A program made the translations under genes and the position numbers. A DNA stretch of 64,000 nucleotides from Cyclobacterium jeungdonense (GTDB lineage Bacteria; Bacteroidota; Bacteroidia; Cytophagales; Cyclobacteriaceae). The stretch lies in contig NZ_WMCD01000012.1 of the NCBI RefSeq assembly GCF_010994275.1, positions 124,001-188,000 on the forward strand, in the 5' to 3' direction. Positions 45,155 to 53,033 of the stretch are shown here, piece after piece (the stretch's first letter is position 1; every line of letters starts with the position of its first letter). The notes under the pieces are model-generated. The model was given only the letters and a program-made list of their open reading frames with translations, had not been told where the DNA came from and ran no database searches.

Positions 45155-45315
45155 GGAAAGGAGAATTGGATAATTGATACTTGGAATATAAGGGTAAAAC
45201 AAGTAAAAAAAAAACAATACCAGTGTTTTACAAAAATATTAGCAACATAAAATCTTCATTGTAAGTAATAAAAAGCGTTTAGAATGGGTTTTTATGAAAT
45301 TTTAATTTAATTTGT

Positions 45316-45327
45316 GCAATCGATTGC
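45316..45327. promoter_or_regulatory. LacI-type palindrome upstream of uxaC
   Basis: GCAATCGATTGC, identical to the site at 42666, sits in TGTGCAATCGATTGCCTA, 75 bp before the uxaC ATG and in the region shared with the divergent TIM-barrel gene. A regulator for this site is not encoded in the window. Confidence 0.65.
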
Positions 45328-45402
45328 CTAAATACAGGTAAATGCTGGAATAAGAGCAAAATAATTTTTATTATTACCTAAGTTTAAAAAAAACCAAAGC
45401 AA

Positions 45403-46839
45403 ATGGAGCATACGATAAAAGCCACCAAAGACACCTTTTTAACCGACGATTTTCTATTGAAAAGTGATTTTGCCAGGGCATTGTACCACGATCACGCCAA
45501 AAAAATGCCTATCATCGACTACCACTGTCACCTTTCTCCTCATGATATAGCTACCAACCGTCAATTTAACAACATGACTAACATCTGGTTGGAAGGAGAC
45601 CATTATAAGTGGCGGGCAATGCGAACCTTGGGTGTATCTGAAAAATACATTACCGGAGATACTTCCGACAAGGAAAAATTTATGAGCTGGGCAAAGTCGG
45701 TACCTCATACCATGAGAAACCCCTTGTACCACTGGACGCACCTGGAACTCCTACGGTATTTCGGCATCGAGCAATTGCTTAACGAATCTTCCGCAGAACA
45801 GATTTACGAAGAGTCAACAGACCTTCTTCAGCAGGATTCATTCCGAACCCGAGGCCTTTTATCCAAAATGAATGTGGAAGTGGTCTGTACTACCGATGAT
45901 CCGACAGACAGCCTGGAGTACCACCAGCAGGCCAAAGCAGAAAAACTCGACATTAAACTATTGCCCGCTTTCCGGCCCGATAAAGCCTATGCCGTAGAAA
46001 ACCCAAAAGTATACACCCAATACCTGGAAAAGCTTGCCGCCGTTAGTGGCCAAGCTATCAAATCTTATGAAGACCTGCTTTCCGCATTGGAAAATCGCAT
46101 AGCTTATTTTCACGAAAACGGAGGCCGCCTGGCCGATCACGGACTGGAACAGTTGTACTTTTTCAAAGAAAACGAACACGATATTTCCGGACTTTTCTCA
46201 AGGATTCTGTCAGGAAAAGGGCTAGAACCGAATGAAATCCGGTTTTTTAAATTCAAAACCCTTTCCGCTCTCAGCAAAATGTACCATGCAAAGGGCTGGA
46301 CCCAACAATACCACCTCGGTGCCTTACGCAATACGAACGAACGCATGGCAAGGGTATTGGGCCCCGATACGGGCTTCGATTCCATAGGAGATTTCCCCCA
46401 AAGTGTAGCTCTAGCGAGTTATCTAAACCACTTGGATAGCACGGATCAGCTGGCCAAAACCATTTTGTACAACCTAAACCCCTCAGATAACGAAGTAATG
46501 GCCACCATGGTAGGTAACTTTAACGACGGCTCCGTCAAAGGAAAAGTCCAGTTTGGTTCTGGCTGGTGGTACATGGACCAAAAAGACGGAATGGAAAAAC
46601 AAATGAATACCCTTTCCAATATGGGCATCTTAAGTTGTTTTGTCGGTATGCTTACCGATAGCCGGAGTTTCCTTTCCTTTCCACGTCACGAGTATTTCAG
46701 ACGGATCCTTTGCAACCTGATCGGGCAAGATGTTGTCAATGGAGAACTGCCAGCGGATGAAAAATGGCTCGGCCAGATGGTGGAGAATATTTGCTATAAC
46801 AATGCCCGGGAATACTTTGGATTTTACGACAGAAACTAG
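45403..46839 (+). CDS. uxaC: Glucuronate/galacturonate isomerase
   Basis: The 478-residue enzyme is full-length (family about 465-480). It isomerises D-glucuronate to D-fructuronate and D-galacturonate to D-tagaturonate at the head of hexuronate degradation. Family marks are the N-terminal metal pair PIIDYHCHLSPHDIA, DHYKWRAMRTLGV, the substrate-binding QYHLGALRNTNERM and VGMLTDSRSFLSFPRHEYFR near the end. The downstream uronate genes (uxaA, uxaB, kdgK) are not adjacent. A LacI-type palindrome precedes it and a bidirectional terminator follows. Confidence 0.96.
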   Translation: MEHTIKATKDTFLTDDFLLKSDFARALYHDHAKKMPIIDYHCHLSPHDIATNRQFNNMTNIWLEGDHYKWRAMRTLGVSEKYITGDTSDKEKFMSWAKSVPHTMRNPLYHWTHLELLRYFGIEQLLNESSAEQIYEESTDLLQQDSFRTRGLLSKMNVEVVCTTDDPTDSLEYHQQAKAEKLDIKLLPAFRPDKAYAVENPKVYTQYLEKLAAVSGQAIKSYEDLLSALENRIAYFHENGGRLADHGLEQLYFFKENEHDISGLFSRILSGKGLEPNEIRFFKFKTLSALSKMYHAKGWTQQYHLGALRNTNERMARVLGPDTGFDSIGDFPQSVALASYLNHLDSTDQLAKTILYNLNPSDNEVMATMVGNFNDGSVKGKVQFGSGWWYMDQKDGMEKQMNTLSNMGILSCFVGMLTDSRSFLSFPRHEYFRRILCNLIGQDVVNGELPADEKWLGQMVENICYNNAREYFGFYDRN

Positions 46840-46857
46840 TTATGTGTAATCAAAAAA

Positions 46858-46893
46858 ACACCCTCAAGCATCCTGGTCTGAGGGTGTTTTTTT
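46858..46893. terminator. Bidirectional terminator after uxaC
   Basis: ACACCCTCA and TGAGGGTGT form a 9-bp stem, followed by a T tract on the plus strand and preceded by an A tract, between the convergent uxaC and permease genes. Confidence 0.85.
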
Positions 46894-46911
46894 GTGCTGT
46901 ACGTTAGAGAG

Positions 46912-48213
46912 TTAAATCGTTTTGACAGCCTTAGGCTCGGGCTTGTGAAAGTAATGGGATAAGCCAAAATACATCACAACCCCAAAGCAAATCAATGGCA
47001 CGTAATAGGAAAGCTGAATATTCCCGCTAATGTCCGAAACCTGTCCCTGCGCAGCGGTGATTAAAGCCCCTCCCAAAATGGCCATTATCAGCCCCGATCC
47101 TCCCAATTTGGTATCGTTTCCAAGTCCTTCCGCAGATAGTCCGTAAATGGTAGGGAACATCAGAGACATACAAACCGATATCAAAACCAGTGCGATCACC
47201 GCCAGCATGCCGCTGCCATAAATCACCACTAGACTCAATAGGATGGCAACAAAGGAGGAAATAGCCAGCAATAATGAAGGCTTAAAATATTTCATCAATG
47301 CAGTAAATAAAAACCTGCTCCCAGCGAATAAAATCAAGGATATCAGGTAATAATCCGAAGCTCCGCTTTCCATCACATCAAGTTCCACCATAACGTACCG
47401 AATTGTGAAGGACCAAACCCCTATCTGAGCACCTACATAGAAAAACTGAGCCATCACGCCACGCATGTAATTTTTGTTTTTGGACAGTCTTTTGAAGCCA
47501 GCGATAATGCCATCTTTTTCTACAATCTCCGAAGCCACCGGCATGCGCACAGCCCGGATTACAAACCACACCACCACCAGGAACAGTGCCACCCCAACAT
47601 AGGTGCTAACTACACCTGCGAGTTCGTCCGCTTGCATAGCCTTTAGGGTTTCTGGATCCATTGTCGTTCGGTCTGCCGCCTCAGCCGTATTTAATTGAGA
47701 GAGGATGAAAACTTTACTCAAATAGACTCCGATAACCGACCCAATAGGGTTAAAAGACTGCGCCAGGTTAAGCCTTTGGGTGGCTGTTTCAGGAGGCCCA
47801 ATCACCAAAACATAGGGATTTGCAGCCGTTTCCAAAATGGACAATCCCCCGGCCAGCACGTATAAGGCCGCCAGAAAAAAACCGTATGACATCATCATGC
47901 CTGCGGGATAAAAAAGTAGTGACCCTAAGGCAAAGAGACCCAGACCCAACAATATGCCGGATTTATAGGTATATTTTCTGATAAATATGGCCGCAGGTAG
48001 TGCCAGGCAAAAATAGGAACCATAAAAGGCCAACTGTATCCAGGAGGTCTGGAAGTCAGTCATGCTCATGATCCTTTTGAAAGCTGCCAGCAAGGTATCG
48101 GTCATGTTATGCGCTACCCCCCAAAGCATAAAAAGGGTGGTGAGCAATAAGAAAGGCCAAAAGTTCTTTTTGGAAATCAGCTCGGCCTTTTCAGAAGTAA
48201 CGTGTGAGCTCAT
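46912..48213 (-). CDS. Sugar MFS transporter, FucP-like
   Basis: The 433-residue protein has twelve predicted helices. The FucP/GluP-branch signature GGLSILETAANPYVLVIGPP and QRLNLAQSFNPIGSVIG lies after helix 4, and LMFPTIYGLSAEGLGNDTKL sits in helix 10. Known members import L-fucose, glucose/galactose or N-acetylglucosamine by proton symport. It follows the aldo/keto reductase by 21 bp and is convergent with uxaC. The neighbouring enzymes suggest import of a deoxysugar or uronate-derived sugar, but specificity is not visible in the sequence. Confidence 0.9.
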   Translation of the reverse strand: MSSHVTSEKAELISKKNFWPFLLLTTLFMLWGVAHNMTDTLLAAFKRIMSMTDFQTSWIQLAFYGSYFCLALPAAIFIRKYTYKSGILLGLGLFALGSLLFYPAGMMMSYGFFLAALYVLAGGLSILETAANPYVLVIGPPETATQRLNLAQSFNPIGSVIGVYLSKVFILSQLNTAEAADRTTMDPETLKAMQADELAGVVSTYVGVALFLVVVWFVIRAVRMPVASEIVEKDGIIAGFKRLSKNKNYMRGVMAQFFYVGAQIGVWSFTIRYVMVELDVMESGASDYYLISLILFAGSRFLFTALMKYFKPSLLLAISSFVAILLSLVVIYGSGMLAVIALVLISVCMSLMFPTIYGLSAEGLGNDTKLGGSGLIMAILGGALITAAQGQVSDISGNIQLSYYVPLICFGVVMYFGLSHYFHKPEPKAVKTI

Positions 48214-48234
48214 GGGTTTGAATTGAAGGTGAAT

Positions 48235-49278
48235 CTATTCTGACGTTAAAAAGGGGAAATTTGAAATTAAGGATTTATCTATTAATTCTTGCCAAAAGGA
48301 GGCTGGCAATTTTTCATTCACAGCCTGTATATTTTTCCGAATCCAATCGGGATGATTGATACTGAGTGCAATGCTACCAACTCCGGGAATGGCAAGAGAA
48401 AATTGAATACACGCATGATAAGGGGCTACCTTATATTGCGTGCAAGTCTCAAAAAACCGTTGCCTCCACGAAAATTTTTCTTTTCCTTCAGGGCTATTCG
48501 GATCGATTTTACGGTAGTCAAAGTAATCTTCACCAACCAGAAATCCGGAATGGAAAATGGCCGCGTTGATGATTCCCACTTCCTTTTTCCTCAATGACTC
48601 CACAAATTCCATCAGTTCAGGAGGGTGTGAATAAGGTGACAGGCTATTCGCCAGCATGACATAATCCAGCGATATCTCCTGGCAGATCCTTCGAATAATG
48701 GTCCAGTCCTTGGCCCCTACTCCTATTCCCAACACTTTTCCGGTCTTTTTTAAATCTTCCAAAGCCCTGTAGGCTTCCAGGATTTGCCCCCAGCGATGGG
48801 TCTTTTCCTGCTCTCCTTTCGCCGCCATCAGGTATTCATCTGGATCGTGCAGCGAAATCAACTGGGGTTTGTAACCCTGCAACAGGGCATTATCCTTTTC
48901 GAAGCATTCCATCATTCCGGTATAGCTAATTTTTTGGACGGCGTCATGTTCGATACCTTTCCAAATACCAGGTTCAAAAGTAGGTTCCACGGCTTCCAAC
49001 GGCACCCTCACCCAGCCCAACTTGTTGCTAATGATTACGTCCTCTTTCTTTATGCCCGCTTCCTGTAAAAAATCCCCCAGTACTTCCAGGGCAAGGCCTG
49101 CACCGTATTTTCCAGCAGTGTCAAAAACGGTATTTGGGGAAGTGGCTTGAAATATTTCTTTCAAAATGGCTACCTTATCCTTTTTGGGATACTCCTGAAA
49201 AAGATTTCCCAGTGAGCTACTCCCAAAAATGACAGGTGGTACCTGCAGGCCGGTTTTTCCTAAGGGACTTACATTCAT
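48235..49278 (-). CDS. Aldo/keto reductase, aldose dehydrogenase-like
   Basis: The 347-residue protein is an aldo/keto-reductase TIM barrel: LGKTGLQVPPVIFGSSSLGN at the start, VFDTAGKYGAGLALEVLGDF with the catalytic Asp and Tyr, the Lys in IISNKLGW, and the His strand LISLHDPDEYLM. It resembles the D-threo-aldose/L-fucose 1-dehydrogenase branch (also annotated pyridoxal 4-dehydrogenase-like). Together with the FucP-like permease 21 bp downstream it could oxidise an imported 6-deoxy sugar to its lactone. That substrate is inferred from neighbours, not shown. Confidence 0.85.
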   Translation of the reverse strand: MNVSPLGKTGLQVPPVIFGSSSLGNLFQEYPKKDKVAILKEIFQATSPNTVFDTAGKYGAGLALEVLGDFLQEAGIKKEDVIISNKLGWVRVPLEAVEPTFEPGIWKGIEHDAVQKISYTGMMECFEKDNALLQGYKPQLISLHDPDEYLMAAKGEQEKTHRWGQILEAYRALEDLKKTGKVLGIGVGAKDWTIIRRICQEISLDYVMLANSLSPYSHPPELMEFVESLRKKEVGIINAAIFHSGFLVGEDYFDYRKIDPNSPEGKEKFSWRQRFFETCTQYKVAPYHACIQFSLAIPGVGSIALSINHPDWIRKNIQAVNEKLPASFWQELIDKSLISNFPFLTSE

Positions 49279-49307
49279 TTTCGGAGAAATTCACAATGCT
49301 GCATCGC

Positions 49308-50261
49308 TTATTTTTTTTTCACTCCATACTCCCGATCCCTGTCAAAAGTTTCCAGATGCCGGTGTTTTTTGGAATCGTAGATATCTCCAATCGTAATCAA
49401 AATACCCGTCTCTTCCACAGCGCCAAATTCATAATTCATGGCCGTGCCAAAAGTCTTCATGGTGGAGGATAGATTCATGTAGGTATTGATGAGCGGCGGA
49501 ATATTTTCTCCCAATACCCGCACCTGAGAATTGAGAGCCTTGTATCCTTCTTTGTAACTCATCCCCTCGAAAAAGCCTTCGTAATTTTCCGGATCGGTCT
49601 TATACCCCAGCGGTGTAATCGGCCAGATCAATTCGTCCTTGTCTGGGAAATAATGATTCATAAAATAAAGTAACAAGTCCCGGGCTTTTGCATTGTAATG
49701 CGGGTACATGGTCACTTTTCCGAACAAATACCTAATATCCGGGTTGATCATCACCACGGCGCCTAAGCCGTCCCATAGATTGTCCAGGGAAAAAATACCC
49801 TTTCTGTTATCCACACTAGGCTGGTATTTTGGTTGGACAAATGACCTGCCCAACTCGATGGTGTAGGGAAGGTATTCCTTAACGAACCGATCCGAAAAAT
49901 TGAAAAGGTGGGCGGTAGAAAGATTCACTGCTCCATCTGAAGTAAATCCGGCATCCGCACATTTTATCAGCCGGTAACCTGCTATGATTTCTTTATCTTC
50001 GGGATTCCAGGCAATCAATTGATCGTAACAGTTTTCACAGGTATCGTTTTCATCGATGTCCAATGGCAAACCCGTTCCTCCTCCTGCTGCTCTAAATGAC
50101 ATTTCCCGCAACCTGCCAATTTCCTTCAGCACATTGGGTGCGTTGTGCTGATTAACCAGATAAATTTCATTCTCACCATTATTCACGTATCTCAAAAACC
50201 GCTCGGCCGATAACTCACTTTGGATAACCTCCCGGTCAATCGGGTTGATAATTTCTTGCAT
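49308..50261 (-). CDS. glsB: GNAT-type N-acyltransferase of glycine/ornithine lipid synthesis
   Basis: The 317-residue protein belongs to the OlsB/hemolysin-like acyltransferases: REMSFRAAGGGTGLPLDIDE, then the conserved IIAGYRLIKC and IELGRSFVQPKYQP. GlsB of Bacteroides adds a 3-hydroxy fatty acid to glycine; OlsB does the same with ornithine. It lies eight bases after the O-acyltransferase-like gene, which matches the glsB/glsA pairing. The preference for glycine over ornithine is inferred from the phylum. Confidence 0.8.
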   Translation of the reverse strand: MQEIINPIDREVIQSELSAERFLRYVNNGENEIYLVNQHNAPNVLKEIGRLREMSFRAAGGGTGLPLDIDENDTCENCYDQLIAWNPEDKEIIAGYRLIKCADAGFTSDGAVNLSTAHLFNFSDRFVKEYLPYTIELGRSFVQPKYQPSVDNRKGIFSLDNLWDGLGAVVMINPDIRYLFGKVTMYPHYNAKARDLLLYFMNHYFPDKDELIWPITPLGYKTDPENYEGFFEGMSYKEGYKALNSQVRVLGENIPPLINTYMNLSSTMKTFGTAMNYEFGAVEETGILITIGDIYDSKKHRHLETFDRDREYGVKKK

Positions 50262-50269
50262 AAATCCTA

Positions 50270-51097
50270 CTAGTCTTGGACAATGTTGTAAACTATTTTT
50301 TTGACCTCTTCTGCCCAGTATTTATCCGTCTTGGAAGCATCAAAATACTTGTAAGAAATTGGTTTTCCTATATGGACAACGATATTTTTGTTCTTTTGCC
50401 CAAACATCTCGTCAGCCAAATAAAACATCTCAATATTGGCCTTTACTCCTACTTTTTTCCTAAGGCTTGCCAAATTATAAAAAAAAGATGAGTTCCTCCC
50501 TTCTATGTATACAGGAACCACGTCTTTCTTGTATTTTCTTGCCTTATTCACAAAACTTTTCTTCCATTCCAAATCCCTGATTCCATGCTCCTGTTTTCTG
50601 GAAACCAAGCCTGCCGGAAACACCAGGATTCCATTGTTCGAGGCATACGTTTCCTCAATAAGTTCCGCCCCTTTCTTCCCGCTGCTCCCGTGTTTGTCGA
50701 CCGGAACAAACAGCTTTCCGAAATGGGGGATATTCATCAATACGTCATTTACCAAAAACCGCAAATCATTTCTGTATTTACCGAGCACATGCATCAGCAC
50801 AACTCCATCCAACGCCCCCAATGGATGGTTGGACGCAAATATCACGCTTTTGTCCAGTGGAATGTTCTTCTCCCCACTTACCTCCACGTTTACCCCAAAT
50901 TCCTTGATGAGCGCATCTACAAATTCTAATTCCTTCAAGTCAGCATGGCGCAGCATGATGTCATTTACCTCGTCCTCATGTACGATTCTCTTGATGTATT
51001 TCAGAACAAATCCCGGCATCCATTTCAATAGAGCTGGGTTTTTGGATTCAATTACCTTTTTGATATCTATAAATTTCTCGTTTTCCACTAAAAACAA
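50270..51097 (-). CDS. glsA: PlsC-like O-acyltransferase of glycine/ornithine lipid synthesis
   Basis: The 275-residue protein has the acyltransferase motif FASNHPLGALDGVVLMHVLG (an H-x4-D variant), then FVPVDKHGSSGKKGAELIEE and LVFPAGLVSRKQEHGIRDL with the second and third motifs. It would esterify the hydroxyl of the N-acylated amino acid made by its partner, giving a phosphorus-free membrane lipid. The two genes are eight bases apart. The gene order is GlsA then GlsB in the direction of transcription. It starts with ATG near the end of a short AT-rich gap. Confidence 0.8.
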   Translation of the reverse strand: MFLVENEKFIDIKKVIESKNPALLKWMPGFVLKYIKRIVHEDEVNDIMLRHADLKELEFVDALIKEFGVNVEVSGEKNIPLDKSVIFASNHPLGALDGVVLMHVLGKYRNDLRFLVNDVLMNIPHFGKLFVPVDKHGSSGKKGAELIEETYASNNGILVFPAGLVSRKQEHGIRDLEWKKSFVNKARKYKKDVVPVYIEGRNSSFFYNLASLRKKVGVKANIEMFYLADEMFGQKNKNIVVHIGKPISYKYFDASKTDKYWAEEVKKIVYNIVQD

Positions 51098-51146
51098 TTA
51101 ATTAAATGATTGAATGCAGTATGCCCCTTAATCAGAGGCTTTTTTT

Positions 51147-51317
51147 CTAGGAAACTAAACTTTCCGTAAATTCTTCTTCAACAAAAATAGGGAAAATTAA
51201 TTTATTGGCTTTAATTGGTGTAGGCATTGCCTTAAACTTTATTTCTTGCTCATCAGTACATTTTGTTAGTACCAATGTATTTTTCAGGAAAGTAGAAATC
51301 TCCATGAAGCTGAACAT
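51147..51317 (-). CDS. Possible small protein of unknown function
   Basis: An open frame of 56 codons from the ATG at 51317 ends on IFVEEEFTESLVS. The C-terminal half (DEQEIKFKAMPTPIKANKL) has a coding-like charged composition. No family is recognised and no ribosome-binding signal is evident. It lies in the 260-bp gap between the acyltransferase pair and the SDR gene. It may well be chance. Confidence 0.3.
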   Translation of the reverse strand: MFSFMEISTFLKNTLVLTKCTDEQEIKFKAMPTPIKANKLIFPIFVEEEFTESLVS

Positions 51318-51359
51318 TCGAAGGACTCGGCATGTTACTACCACTAAATAAAAACACTT

Positions 51360-52196
51360 ATGATGCAACTGGCAATTACAGGCGCCACCTCAGGAATTGG
51401 TGCAGAAAAAGCAAAGGCCCTCGCTCCAAAATGCAGCCGTGTATTCCTATTGGTAAGAAACGAGGAAAAAGCAAAGGAACTGGTTCATTCTATCGATCCG
51501 TCTGGCAGTAAGGATAAGTTTACAATCATTTATTGCGACCTGGCAGACCTCAAATCCGTGGCCGCTGCAGCCAAGACCCTCAATGAAGCAACCGATACCC
51601 TGGACCTGTTGATCAACAACGCAGGGGGGATTTTTCCGGAAAAAACGTTAACCGAAGACGGGCATGAACTCACCTTTTCAGCCAACCATCTGGGGCATTT
51701 TCTATTGACACAACTGTTGATGCCCCTGCTCATTAATGGAGCCGGAGGGAGGGTAATCAGCGTTAGTTCCGAAGCACACAAAGGTGCCTCGGTAGACAGA
51801 AAAGACTTGGAGTTAATCAGGAATTTTAGTTCATTTAAGGCTTATGCCAATGCCAAATTATACAACATTCTATTCACCAAATCTCTGGCTGAAAAATACG
51901 CTGACAAAAAGCTGGAAGCTTATGCGCTCCATCCAGGAGTGGTGAATACAGGCTTTGGAAACCAAAGCAAAGGAATCTTTAAAATCCTTCTTTCCCTGTT
52001 CAAGCCCCTGATGATCAGCCCGGCCAAAGGAGCCGAAACCGGCATCTTCCTGGCCACCACTGCCAAAGTTCCCGGTAAAAACGGGGATTATTTTAAGAAA
52101 TCAAAAGTCGCAAGCGTTTCCTCCTCGGCCAGATCTAAAAAATTACGAGATCAACTTTGGGAGTACAGCATGGTTCAAATCAAGGATTTTGTTTAA
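51360..52196 (+). CDS. SDR-family oxidoreductase
   Basis: The 278-residue protein is a classical or extended short-chain dehydrogenase: cofactor loop TGATSGIGAEKAKAL at residues 8-22, LINNAGGIFP, the Ser strand RVISVSSEAHK and the YANAK active-site Tyr/Lys. It resembles the retinol-dehydrogenase/WW-domain oxidoreductase-like branch (SANHLGHFLLTQLLMPLL). The substrate is not predictable. Its stop overlaps the end of the convergent DUF4249 gene by four bases. Two consecutive ATG codons at 51360 and 51363 leave the exact start open by one residue. Confidence 0.9.
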   Translation: MMQLAITGATSGIGAEKAKALAPKCSRVFLLVRNEEKAKELVHSIDPSGSKDKFTIIYCDLADLKSVAAAAKTLNEATDTLDLLINNAGGIFPEKTLTEDGHELTFSANHLGHFLLTQLLMPLLINGAGGRVISVSSEAHKGASVDRKDLELIRNFSSFKAYANAKLYNILFTKSLAEKYADKKLEAYALHPGVVNTGFGNQSKGIFKILLSLFKPLMISPAKGAETGIFLATTAKVPGKNGDYFKKSKVASVSSSARSKKLRDQLWEYSMVQIKDFV

Positions 52197-53029
52197 TTCG
52201 CATCTTCTTCCCGGATCACGATCGTCCGGGTGACCACCGGTGCGGTCATAAAGTACCCCATCACCTCTCCTGAGCCTTGACTTACCCTAATATTGGTCTC
52301 TGGATTTGCTGGAGGCGGACTAAACAATCCACCGTCATTAAATAACAAGTTGACCAATTGGTTCAGGTAATCGTAGGCACCTTCATTTAATCTTAGCATT
52401 TGTAACTTGACTTTGTCCTCCTTTTCAAAGGTGAAACCAGTGAGTTCAAATCCGTTATTCAAAATAGAACTACCAAACGTGTCATCGAAAAGAAAATAAT
52501 CCGATCTTCTATTTAATAAGGTGTCATTTCGCGTAAGTTTCAGGCGGTAAAAATTATTTTCATTAAATGGTATTTTTCCATACAATGTCAAATAGTATCC
52601 TTCATCCGCAAAGAACCGTTCTTCTTTGAACTCATACGTAATGCTATCCAGTACCGGAGCTTCCAGCGTGGTCCCGGTAGCACTGTACTCATTTCCCTCC
52701 AGAGCGACTCGCAACCGGTATTCATGTCCTATTTCTGCAGCTTGTTGATTGAGAGGAAGATAGTGCCCCAATTCACCGACATACCGAAATTCGACGATAC
52801 CTCCATTATTCAAATCTTCAATTTGAACCAAAGCATCCGGGATAAGCTCATTGTCAAGTGTATCGTAATAATCACGCGAATAGGCGACAGACACAAAGTT
52901 TTCCGATGGATTATCCGTCCATACGCCTTCAATCACCGGAATTTTATCCCGATTCTCCAATTCAAGGGCTACCTCTTCCTGACAGGAGTAAAATAAAAAT
53001 GCGAATCCTAAAATGACAATTAATCTCAT
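52193..53029 (-). CDS. DUF4249 lipoprotein, partner of a TonB-dependent receptor
   Basis: The ATG at 53029 gives a lipoprotein signal (VILGFAFLFYSCQEE, Cys near residue 16); an in-frame start at 53071 lies inside the receptor gene. About 278 residues remain. The DUF4249 domain is recognisable from IPVIEGVWTDNPSENFVSVA and PDALVQIEDLNNGG, a beta-sandwich. DUF4249 proteins sit beside TonB-dependent receptors in many Bacteroidota and probably act as surface partners in substrate capture. It follows the receptor gene with four bases between them, so it is in the same operon. Confidence 0.88.
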   Translation of the reverse strand: MRLIVILGFAFLFYSCQEEVALELENRDKIPVIEGVWTDNPSENFVSVAYSRDYYDTLDNELIPDALVQIEDLNNGGIVEFRYVGELGHYLPLNQQAAEIGHEYRLRVALEGNEYSATGTTLEAPVLDSITYEFKEERFFADEGYYLTLYGKIPFNENNFYRLKLTRNDTLLNRRSDYFLFDDTFGSSILNNGFELTGFTFEKEDKVKLQMLRLNEGAYDYLNQLVNLLFNDGGLFSPPPANPETNIRVSQGSGEVMGYFMTAPVVTRTIVIREEDAN

Positions 53030-53033
53030 GCAA

